A stretch of DNA of 64,000 nucleotides from Adlercreutzia agrestimuris. GTDB lineage: Bacteria; Actinomycetota; Coriobacteriia; Coriobacteriales; Eggerthellaceae. The DNA lies in NCBI RefSeq assembly GCF_943193125.1, contig NZ_CALPCX010000004.1:1-64000 (forward strand). The letters are read 5' to 3'. Shown here one piece after another: positions 56,620-64,000 of the stretch. Position 1 is the stretch's first letter, and each line of letters begins with the position of its first letter. The position numbers and the translations under genes were made by a program. A model generated the notes under the pieces. It had not been told where the DNA came from and ran no database searches. It saw only the letters and a program-made list of their open reading frames with translations.

Positions 56620-56750
56620 ACCCGCTCCTTTCAATATGCTACTGAGGTGTTTCAGCGAGCTCATTGTGGAGCGAAAAGAGGTATCCGACTATTACCCTGC
56701 TGGGGGCATTTTTGCAAAATTGCAGATCAGAGGCGAATATACAAGAGAAG

Positions 56751-57761
56751 CTATTCGATGCTTAAATCAAGGCTTGCGATAACTTCTTGTAAGGCGCGTG
56801 CCGATTCCTTTAGTTCACATTGTTCGCGATAGTTAAGTGATGGAGGCATGCGAACTTCAATGCCCGACTTGCCAACAATGCACGGGGTTGAAAGAGCTAC
56901 GTCTTTGATGCCGTATTCTCCATGCATGGTATTTGAAATTGAGAGCACGGATTTTTCGTCGCGAACAATTGCGCCGCAGATCCGTGTGACTGCCATGGCA
57001 ATGCCGTAATAGGTAGCATGCTTTTTGCGAATGATTTCATATGCCGCATTGCGCACGATATCTGATATCTCTTTACGGAATTCTTCATAAGAACCATTGG
57101 CGCGCATATTGTAGAAGTCTTCAAGTGGGATACCAGCTACATGTGCACTCGACCACGCAATGAGCTCACTATCTCCATGCTCTCCGAGAATACGTGCATG
57201 GACGTTGCGTGGGTCAACGTCAAGACGCTCTCCGATAATATGCTTGAGCCGTCCTGTATCAAGTACGGTGCCTGAACCAATAACGCGATGTTCGGGCAAC
57301 CCCGAAAGTTCAACGCACACATGCGTGAGAATATCAACAGGGTTTGCAACTACCAAAAGTACCCCTGCGCAAGAGCGACTGCGGATTTCGCTCAAAATGC
57401 CTTTGAAGATCTGAACGTTTTTATTGACAAGATCAATGCGTGTTTCACCAGGTTTTTGGTTGGCGCCCGCCGTGATAATAATAATGGCTGCGTCAGCAAT
57501 GTCGTCATAGGTGCCTGCATATATTTCGCAGGGGCTGGCAAATGCTGTGCCGTGCGAGATATCAAGGGCTTCGCCTTCTGCGCGTTCGTGATCAACATCT
57601 ATGAGTACTATTTCAGAAAACAATCCCGACTGCATAAGGGCAAACCCTGTTGCTGAGCCCACAAAACCGCATCCAATAATAGCCACTTTTCTGTCATTGA
57701 CAGGGTGCGGAAGAGCAAGCTTTGGTGCAGGGGTGGGGGTGGGAGAGGTTGTTTGAGCCAT
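56751..57761 (-). CDS. ldh: L-lactate dehydrogenase
   Basis: 336 residues. NAD-binding KVAIIGCGFVGSATGFALMQ (about 27-45). The substrate loop reads AGANQKPGETR, with Gln at the specificity position that distinguishes LDH from malate dehydrogenase (Arg). Catalytic His lies in LGEHGDSE (about residue 194), and VANPVDILTHV is LDH-typical. The Pro/Thr-rich N-terminal 20 residues are an extension. It reduces pyruvate to lactate in fermentation. Divergent from groEL. Confidence 0.93.
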   Translation of the reverse strand: MAQTTSPTPTPAPKLALPHPVNDRKVAIIGCGFVGSATGFALMQSGLFSEIVLIDVDHERAEGEALDISHGTAFASPCEIYAGTYDDIADAAIIIITAGANQKPGETRIDLVNKNVQIFKGILSEIRSRSCAGVLLVVANPVDILTHVCVELSGLPEHRVIGSGTVLDTGRLKHIIGERLDVDPRNVHARILGEHGDSELIAWSSAHVAGIPLEDFYNMRANGSYEEFRKEISDIVRNAAYEIIRKKHATYYGIAMAVTRICGAIVRDEKSVLSISNTMHGEYGIKDVALSTPCIVGKSGIEVRMPPSLNYREQCELKESARALQEVIASLDLSIE

Positions 57762-57870
57762 AATTACTCCTCAGATTTTGAATGGCGTTTTAAAGCGAAG
57801 TATAAAGATACAAAAGTGCTGCTTTGCGCCAGATTATTAAGTGGTAACGTGATGGTTAATTAGATAAGAT

Positions 57871-57897
57871 CTAGCACTCTCGGTCAAAGAGTGCTAG
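57871..57897 (+). promoter_or_regulatory. CIRCE operator (HrcA binding site)
   Basis: CTAGCACTC, a 9-base spacer, then GAGTGCTAG: one base off the TTAGCACTC-N9-GAGTGCTAA consensus on each side. It lies about 50 bases before groEL, the classic HrcA-repressor position for heat-shock control. Confidence 0.95.
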
Positions 57898-57947
57898 CCT
57901 AGTGGCTACATGCTTTACAGCTGATGCATGCGAAAGGATGCTCGATA

Positions 57948-59576
57948 ATGTCTAAAAATATTGCATTTGATAACGATACGCGAAAGAAGCTTGCCATTGG
58001 TGCGGCTAAGCTTGCAGATGCGGTTAAGGTAACGCTTGGACCGAAGGGTCGCTATGTTGCCATGCAGAAGTTTGGCGCATGGACGCCAACTCTGACCAAT
58101 GACGGAGCTATGGTGGCAGCAAACGTTGATCTTGAAGACCAGATTGAAAATATGGGTATGAAGATTGTTCGCGAAGCCGCTATGGGTACAAACCTCGGTG
58201 CTGGTGATGGTACTACCACCGCTACCCTTTTGGCTGAAGCCATGATTAGCGAAGGCGTGCGTGAAGTTATTGCGGGAGCTGATCCTATTGCAGTTCGTCG
58301 CGGCATCAAAAAGGCCACGAATGCGGTTATGGAATTGGTTGCTTCGCGTGCAGTTGAGGTAACCAGCGAAGAGCAGATTGCAGAGATTGCAACCATCTCT
58401 TCTGGTGACCCTGAGATTGGCGCAAAGCTCGGTGAGCTCTTGGCCAAAATTGGCAAAGACGGAGTAATTTCGGTTGAGAAGTCAAACAATTTCGGCATCA
58501 ATGTTGAAGTTCAAAAGGGCATGCGCTTTGATCATGGCTTTATCAACCCTGAATTTGCCGACAATATGGGCACTATGACCGCCGAGTTGGTTGAGCCATA
58601 CATTCTTATTACTGACTATCGCTTGGCTGACAATTTCCGCGATATCGTTCCGGTTCTTGAAGAGGTTATGGCAACAGGACATCCTTTGCTCATCTGCTGC
58701 GAAGATGTTCGTGGAGAATCTTTGCACTCATTGCTGATGAACAAGCAAAAGGGCACCTTGAATAGCGTTTGCGTGCAGGCTCCGGCATTCGGAGACCGCC
58801 GTTTGGTACTGAGCGAAGATTTGGCTTTGCTGACAGGCGGACAATTTATCAGCGAGACGCGCGGTTTGAAACTTACTGATTTGACTAAAGATATGCTTGG
58901 TCGCGCCGATAGCGCCATGATCACCAAGGGAAGCACTGTTGTTGTTGGCGGCAAAGGTAAAAAGGAAGATATTGATGTCGTGTGTTCTCAGCTGCGCGCA
59001 GAGATTGAGGTAACGGCTCCTGGTATGGATCATGACGTTTTGCGCGAGCGCCTCTCAATGTTGCAAGGTGGCATTGGCGTTATGGAGGTTGGCGCTCCTA
59101 CCAAGTCTGAGATGAATGAGATGCGTAGTCGTATTCAAGACGCTTTGATGGCCACGCGTTCAGCGGCTTCTGAAGGTTTGGTAGCTGGTGGCGGTACTGC
59201 GTTGCTGCAGGCGGAATCGGCGCTTGATGATGTGGTTTGTGAGAATGAAGACGAGCGTGCTGGTGTTGAAATTGTTCGCAAGGCACTGCAAACTCCCATT
59301 CGCACTCTTGCAGAAAACTGTGGTTATGAGCCTTCAGTTATCGTTGAGAAAGTTCGCAATTTGCCGCTTGGCCATGGTTTGAATTGCGCTAATGGCGAAT
59401 TTGGCGACATGATTGCCATGGGCGTGGCAGACCCCACTAAGGTAACGCGTACTGCGTTAGATGCAGCTGCATCAGTGGCTTGCCAGGTGCTTATTACCAA
59501 CGCTTCAGTAGTTGATACAGTTCGCCCTGAGCCGCCTGCGCCAAAAGCTCCTGTATACGGACAAGACGAAGACTAA
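57948..59576 (+). CDS. groL: 60 kDa chaperonin GroEL
   Basis: 542 residues. ATP-site motifs are intact: LGPKGR, TNDGAMVA (canonical TKDG), GDGTTTATLLAEAM, and IQDALMATRSAASEGLVAGGGTALL. The C-terminus lacks the Gly-Gly-Met repeat of E. coli and ends PVYGQDED. Several normally invariant positions are altered (for example AMQKFGAWTPTL for LEKKFGAPTI). There is no groES within the window, so the co-chaperonin is elsewhere. ATG 57948 with AAAGGA upstream is chosen over one at 57924. Control by HrcA is indicated by the CIRCE element. Confidence 0.95.
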   Translation: MSKNIAFDNDTRKKLAIGAAKLADAVKVTLGPKGRYVAMQKFGAWTPTLTNDGAMVAANVDLEDQIENMGMKIVREAAMGTNLGAGDGTTTATLLAEAMISEGVREVIAGADPIAVRRGIKKATNAVMELVASRAVEVTSEEQIAEIATISSGDPEIGAKLGELLAKIGKDGVISVEKSNNFGINVEVQKGMRFDHGFINPEFADNMGTMTAELVEPYILITDYRLADNFRDIVPVLEEVMATGHPLLICCEDVRGESLHSLLMNKQKGTLNSVCVQAPAFGDRRLVLSEDLALLTGGQFISETRGLKLTDLTKDMLGRADSAMITKGSTVVVGGKGKKEDIDVVCSQLRAEIEVTAPGMDHDVLRERLSMLQGGIGVMEVGAPTKSEMNEMRSRIQDALMATRSAASEGLVAGGGTALLQAESALDDVVCENEDERAGVEIVRKALQTPIRTLAENCGYEPSVIVEKVRNLPLGHGLNCANGEFGDMIAMGVADPTKVTRTALDAAASVACQVLITNASVVDTVRPEPPAPKAPVYGQDED

Positions 59577-59609
59577 ATCTCAACGCTTCAAAATCTCACG
59601 TTGCGATAT

Positions 59610-59644
59610 AAGCAGATCCGACTCATGCCGGGTCTGCTTTTTTG
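59610..59644 (+). terminator. Terminator of groEL
   Basis: AGCAGATCC (59611-59619) pairs with GGGTCTGCT (59630-59638) with one G-T pair, and runs into six Ts. It lies 34 bases after the stop. Confidence 0.9.
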
Positions 59645-59864
59645 TGTCAGTTTAAAGGTTGATGGAAGAGCCATAACGCGAGAGCTTAGATGGTAATGCT
59701 TGTGCGGCTTTATCATCAAATTGCCTGATAAGAACGGGTACGGAGACGGCAGGAATTGCCCCCTTTAAGGTTACGAAATGTTGACAAACAAATAACGGAA
59801 CGGTTAAATAAAACGATTAGTGTGATGAACATGGCAAGCACTATGACTTATGACGGGGGCGTAT

Positions 59865-62800
59865 ATGGAACAGAAACAAGCAACGTGGGCGAAAAAGCTT
59901 TTATTGGTATTTTTCGCGATAACGCTCGCATTCGGTTCGGTGGTGATATCGCCAGCAGAAAAAGCTCACGCTGAAACATGGCCGCAGTATCTTGCTCGCA
60001 CATGGGACGCGTGTAAAGCTGAATTTGCTGCGCTTGATAAAACAACAGGACTTCACCAATGGGACGGGTCTTCTTCTACCCAACCTGCCAAGGGAACTGG
60101 CACGGCCGAAGATCCGTGGCAAATTGCTTACCCTGAAGAGTTGTATTGGGTTGCAACGCAAACCGATGCCAATCATAAGAGCATGCGCTTTGTAGATGAT
60201 ATTGACCTGAGCGGCAAGCCGTGGCCTGGCATGGCAATTACTGGTTCCGCAGAAACGGTCATTGATGGTCAAAATCACACTATTTATAACTTGTATATGA
60301 CAGGCGCTGGTGGCAGTCCGAATGCAGCTGGCGTTGGTTTTATTAGTTATGCCAATAATCCTCAGTTCGTGATGAAAGATGTCATGTTCCGCTATGCTCA
60401 AATCATTGCAACTGCCAACAACTATAACTATTCAGTAGCTGTTTCTTATATCACCGAAGGTCTCTTGCAGCATGTTTCAGTAGAGGATTCATTGGTGCAG
60501 GGTGGCAACTTTGTTGGTGCGCTGTGTAATGGCTGGGACAATAGAGCTCATGCGGCAGTTGATGCAACGGGAGAGCTGAAAGAGTCAACTGTGGGTGTTC
60601 GCATTGATCAATGTCACACTGCGCGCGTGTATACCTATGGTGGCTCTTGTATTGGTAACTTCTCAGGTCCTTTGTGGGGAGCGAAGGTTACCAACAGTTT
60701 TGCCGTTGATGGTGCAACTGTTTCTACGCAAGGACACTCGGGAGGCTTTGTTTCCTGTCCTGGATATGACTACGTGGAAAACAGCTTCTGTAACATCTCA
60801 ATGTATGGCAATACGCAAACATCAGTATTTTCAGGAGTTAACCATTACAACAATGGCTTTAAGAACTGTTATGCCTCTGGCGTTGTAGAAGGATCATCTA
60901 TTGTGGGTGGTTTTATAGGCGATGCAGAAAGTGGCAATGGCATTACTGCATATGCCTCAAAGTATACGAATTGCTACTCTACGACGATGGTTGGCATGCA
61001 GAATACCGCAAGTAACATGGGTGGTTTTGGTGGCGTTGCCGACTATGATCTCACCATGCTCAATTGCTATTCAGCAGGTGAAGTTGGAGCCTTGACTACT
61101 GCAGGCAACGAGCCTTCTGTAGCCGGTTTTGTGGGTACAACTGGATCGCTTAATGCTGGTGCGTGTTATTACGACATGCAAACATCTTCTATGCGTGATC
61201 ATGGAACAGGTAATAATTCACTCGTTTCTGCGGGAGAGAGTGGTGTGACAGTTGCAGGTCGTGTCACCAAAGACATGACTGGTGCAGATGCTTTGTCAAA
61301 TATGCCCGGCTTTACCGAAGATGTTTGGTTGGCTAAAGAGGGTGTTTATCCGCAGTTGCGCGTGTTTGCAAATCCAACTACTTTCCACCCTGACGATCGG
61401 GACTTGGTTAAGGCATATTCGCTTGCGTCGGTTTGTACCGCTATGCTGTATCCGTCAAACGGAGACTATGAAATCTCGGATGAAAATATCATCAAGGAGA
61501 TGGATACCGTTCGTTCCATTAAATATTTGTTCCCCTTTACCAACAATGCCATGGTGGAAGACGATCAATATGACGTCTCTTGGGAAGCAGACGATATTAA
61601 ATCTGAAATTTTGGAGGGCGTGCCGGTTATCACGCTCAAGCCTGAAACTTATGCAGTTGCCAGCTTGGCACCTGGTGTAGGCTGGACGACCGTCAAAGTA
61701 AAGTACTATCCGGATCCAGCTGATAAGTCTCACTACGTTGTCGGTACGCGTCGTTTGCGCCTTGTACCAACAACCACGCTTTCGGTTGCAACAGCAGCTG
61801 GCATTGATCATACGGCTTATGTAGCACCGAAGGGTGCGCGCCCGCTTGATCCGGCAAAATACCAAGGACTTATGCGCTATGACCATCGCGATGGCGTCAA
61901 GTTCAGCATGGGTGATGTCTTCGCGCTGGCTGGTGGTGCGCTGACCACTGAAGCTTTCCCCACCGAAGAAGCGGCTGGCGGTCTGTCATTTGAGCGCGTA
62001 CCATTACCGACGGTTGGCGGATACGTGGATGTGTTTATTGACAAGCAGGTAGACGACGAATGGGTTCGCCTGGATATGACCGATGACCTGAAGTCGCTCA
62101 TGCTGTATGACCGTGATGCTCGCTATGACGACTTGGGCTTGTATAGGATGGTATATCAGTGGCGTCCGAGCGGTGAGGCTGGCGGTGCGTTCTTGGAGAG
62201 CGTGAAGTACCTCTCAGTTACCGAAACTTTCTCAGTAACCTATAAGAAAAATACTGCATCGCTTGAGCAGCCAGCAAAGAAAATTGAAACCCAAGCGGCG
62301 CCTCAGGCAGAAGATGACGACACCTATTATTATGATCCAGGCGCCTATGTGCCAGGGGATACTGTGGATGTTCGCTATTATCCTGGCCACGCAAGCTCAA
62401 AGACGAGTAATCCAGAAACTCCGGGGTATACCTTTACGAACTGGAACACGCTTGCTGAAGGTACAGGTGACTCTTTCGACAACACATCTGCCATCAAAAA
62501 AGACATGGTGGTATATGCACAATGGGAGCTAGATAAGCGAAGTGTTACTTTTGATCCCAACGGTGGCACCCTTGATGGAAGCACCGATGCGGTGCAAGAT
62601 GACACCTATCATGCGTTGGATAAGGTGACTACCCCAGCTACTAATCCGGTTCGTGATGGCTATTCATTTATGGGGTGGAGCACTGATCCTCAGGGTGACA
62701 AAGCTACTTATGATCCTGATGCTCAGCTGTGGGATGATGATGTGACCTATTACGCGGTTTGGAAGAAGAATCCCACGCCTTCGTTTAGTGTTGAAACAGA

Positions 62801-64000
62801 GCGAATTACCGATCCTGAGAGTGAAACTATTCAGGTGGGCGACACCATTCGCACAACGATGACTGCTGAGAATATCGGTGATGAAGACAGCCTTTGGAAA
62901 GATGTAGTTATCACGGGTACTATTCCTGAAGGCGTGACACTTGATCCTGATTCGATTATCTTGCGTGATCCTGATGGAAATGAAACGAAGTTGGATCCAT
63001 CTGAGGTATATGATCCTAAGACGGGTACTATCCGCGTGCCTGTAGGGGATATTGATGGTAAAGACAAATACGAGCTTATCTTTGACACTGTTGTTAACCC
63101 GAAAGCTCTTGAAGAACCTACGGACGACATAACCATAAAAGGTGAGGGCGAAGGCACAAATCCTGATGGAACTGAGATTCCAGCTATGCCGGGCTCTAAT
63201 AAGCCAGAGGGAGACATTATTCCTGGTGATCCGTCACCTGAACTCAAGATTGAAGTAACTAATACCACGCGCCCTGACTCAGAAGATGCACAAATTGGCG
63301 ATACGCTGGAATATACCATTACGGCATCTAATCCACCTGAGGGAACATCGTGGGACGAAGTGGTTATTACTAATGTGATTCCCGGAGGTCTTACGCTTGA
63401 TCCTGATTCTCTTGAAGTTCGTCTGCCTGACGGAACGGTTTTACCGCTTGATCCTGATGAAGTGTATGATCCAAGGACAGGCACACTCACTATCCCGCTT
63501 GGGAATATTCCGGGTGGTAAAGATGCAGTGATTACTTATAAGGCAACTATTAATGAGTCTGCAGCAGACGAAAAAACTCCGCAGTACCACGATATTGGCA
63601 ACTCGTTGACCGCAACAGGCAAGACGCCCGAAAACAAAGAGGTTGACGAGACAACGAGTAATCGCGTTTGGCCTACCGGTTGGGTTAAATATGCAACACC
63701 GGATCCGACAGTTTCAAAGACGGTGTCAAACCAAACGCATGAGGAAGGCTTCTATATTGGGGATGAGCTTGTTTACACGCTGACGCTCAATAACAATATG
63801 CCCTACACGCATTGGAAAAATGTCGTGGTAACTGACGTATTGCCCCAGGGTCTGACTATTGATTCAAAGACTATTACGCTTCTCAAACCCGATGGTTCTA
63901 CCGAAACACTTGAGGGTGTTTATGATGAAGCAACACGCACACTTTCGGTTCCGCTCGAGGATGTTTTCGGCGGGGACACGTACCAGATTATCTACACCTG
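59865..64000 (+). CDS. Giant repeat-rich surface protein (partial, runs off the window)
   Basis: At least 1378 codons, still open at 64000. A Sec signal peptide (KKLLLVFFAITLAFGSVV, cleavage near AHA, about residue 36) is followed by a beta-helix-like region (about 80-480) with repeated GGF/GNF motifs and many Cys, such as NCYSAGEV, resembling GLUG-type repeats. A mixed region (about 480-780) comes next, then two InlB-B-like repeats (about 785-968; GYTFTNWNT, VTFDPNGGTL, GYSFMGWS) and three Asp/Pro-rich DUF11-like repeats. Such proteins are adhesins anchored at the C-terminus, which is not visible. The GGGGGC before ATG 59865 is a weak Shine-Dalgarno. Promoter DNA lies in the 220 bases after the groEL terminator. 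Confidence 0.88.
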   Translation, partial: MEQKQATWAKKLLLVFFAITLAFGSVVISPAEKAHAETWPQYLARTWDACKAEFAALDKTTGLHQWDGSSSTQPAKGTGTAEDPWQIAYPEELYWVATQTDANHKSMRFVDDIDLSGKPWPGMAITGSAETVIDGQNHTIYNLYMTGAGGSPNAAGVGFISYANNPQFVMKDVMFRYAQIIATANNYNYSVAVSYITEGLLQHVSVEDSLVQGGNFVGALCNGWDNRAHAAVDATGELKESTVGVRIDQCHTARVYTYGGSCIGNFSGPLWGAKVTNSFAVDGATVSTQGHSGGFVSCPGYDYVENSFCNISMYGNTQTSVFSGVNHYNNGFKNCYASGVVEGSSIVGGFIGDAESGNGITAYASKYTNCYSTTMVGMQNTASNMGGFGGVADYDLTMLNCYSAGEVGALTTAGNEPSVAGFVGTTGSLNAGACYYDMQTSSMRDHGTGNNSLVSAGESGVTVAGRVTKDMTGADALSNMPGFTEDVWLAKEGVYPQLRVFANPTTFHPDDRDLVKAYSLASVCTAMLYPSNGDYEISDENIIKEMDTVRSIKYLFPFTNNAMVEDDQYDVSWEADDIKSEILEGVPVITLKPETYAVASLAPGVGWTTVKVKYYPDPADKSHYVVGTRRLRLVPTTTLSVATAAGIDHTAYVAPKGARPLDPAKYQGLMRYDHRDGVKFSMGDVFALAGGALTTEAFPTEEAAGGLSFERVPLPTVGGYVDVFIDKQVDDEWVRLDMTDDLKSLMLYDRDARYDDLGLYRMVYQWRPSGEAGGAFLESVKYLSVTETFSVTYKKNTASLEQPAKKIETQAAPQAEDDDTYYYDPGAYVPGDTVDVRYYPGHASSKTSNPETPGYTFTNWNTLAEGTGDSFDNTSAIKKDMVVYAQWELDKRSVTFDPNGGTLDGSTDAVQDDTYHALDKVTTPATNPVRDGYSFMGWSTDPQGDKATYDPDAQLWDDDVTYYAVWKKNPTPSFSVETERITDPESETIQVGDTIRTTMTAENIGDEDSLWKDVVITGTIPEGVTLDPDSIILRDPDGNETKLDPSEVYDPKTGTIRVPVGDIDGKDKYELIFDTVVNPKALEEPTDDITIKGEGEGTNPDGTEIPAMPGSNKPEGDIIPGDPSPELKIEVTNTTRPDSEDAQIGDTLEYTITASNPPEGTSWDEVVITNVIPGGLTLDPDSLEVRLPDGTVLPLDPDEVYDPRTGTLTIPLGNIPGGKDAVITYKATINESAADEKTPQYHDIGNSLTATGKTPENKEVDETTSNRVWPTGWVKYATPDPTVSKTVSNQTHEEGFYIGDELVYTLTLNNNMPYTHWKNVVVTDVLPQGLTIDSKTITLLKPDGSTETLEGVYDEATRTLSVPLEDVFGGDTYQIIYT
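62220..62771 (+). repeat. Two InlB-B-like (Listeria/Bacteroides) repeats in the surface protein
   Basis: The translated segments each run from a beta strand through a G-[YF]-x-F-x-[GN]-W motif to a closing VYAQW or YYAVW. Copies end at about 62527 and 62762. This module is frequent in adhesins of anaerobes. Confidence 0.75.
62772..64000 (+). repeat. Three DUF11-like tandem modules (third incomplete)
   Basis: Modules begin at about 62772, 63231 and 63702. Each contains a QVGDTI/QIGDTL/YIGDEL strand, a WKDVVIT/WDEVVIT/WKNVVVT strand, then GVTLDPDSI/GLTLDPDSL/GLTIDSKTI and an EVYDP or GVYDE turn. The spacing of 459 and 471 bases shows recent duplication with divergence. Confidence 0.85.

Overview
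The window looks like chromosomal DNA from an anaerobic actinobacterium of the class Coriobacteriia, most likely family Eggerthellaceae. Reasons: Tat-exported fumarate-reductase-like flavoproteins, one paired with a membrane multiheme cytochrome; a LuxR-type regulator whose input half is a multi-pass membrane domain; a group 4 formate hydrogenlyase; a CIRCE-controlled groEL; and a large repeat-rich surface protein. By-eye composition outside the hydrogenase region is near 48-50 % GC, low for the family and compatible with a Cryptobacterium-like organism. That genus guess is inference only.

Layout. 1-7.0 kb: a HEAT-like protein, aconitase, an unrecognised membrane protein, and the L10-L12 ribosomal operon with its leader. 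7.1-7.8 kb: a RelB/DinJ-like antitoxin domain fused to a degenerate PIN domain. 8.3-23.4 kb: a long, tightly packed, all-plus-strand formate block. It holds two ferredoxin-like subunits, a cysteine-type formate dehydrogenase H, a hydrogenase-4-like membrane [NiFe] complex (HyfB, C, E, F, G, H, I; no HyfD), HycH and HycI maturation factors, a formate channel, FdhD and a beta-carbonic anhydrase. Formate can enter, be oxidised to CO2, have its electrons passed to protons to make H2 on an ion-pumping membrane module, and have its CO2 hydrated to bicarbonate. 23.4-29.5 kb: a ClC-type channel, a DUF4013 protein, a YgiQ radical SAM protein and a uracil/xanthine permease. 29.5-36.9 kb: a flavoprotein pair, an overlapping patatin-TcdA-TatD set, ThrH, and a WYL regulator preceded by strong inverted repeats. 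37.0-42.3 kb: an FMN/FAD fumarate-reductase-like protein whose Tat signal is out of frame across a G6 tract, EttA, and a sortase-like secreted protein. 42.5-49.4 kb: nucleic-acid enzymes (HerA-like ATPase, HIT protein, Ski2-like helicase, HelD). 49.5-50.8 kb: thiazole kinase and a thiamine-binding protein. 50.8-56.7 kb (minus strand): a five-haem-motif cytochrome and its flavoprotein, then a membrane LuxR regulator and an ABC exporter. 56.7-64 kb: lactate dehydrogenase, GroEL, and the first 1378 codons of a giant surface protein that runs off the window.

The metabolic theme is anaerobic electron disposal: proton reduction from formate, three fumarate-reductase-type flavoproteins (two exported, one with its own haem donor), and lactate fermentation. 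I saw no tRNA, rRNA, CRISPR array, insertion sequence or prophage. The strongest leads are the G6 frameshift in a Tat signal, the HyfD-less formate hydrogenlyase with its carbonic anhydrase, the antitoxin-PIN fusion with missing catalytic acids, the cytochrome with CX3CH and CX4CH haem motifs, and the inverted repeats before the WYL regulator.
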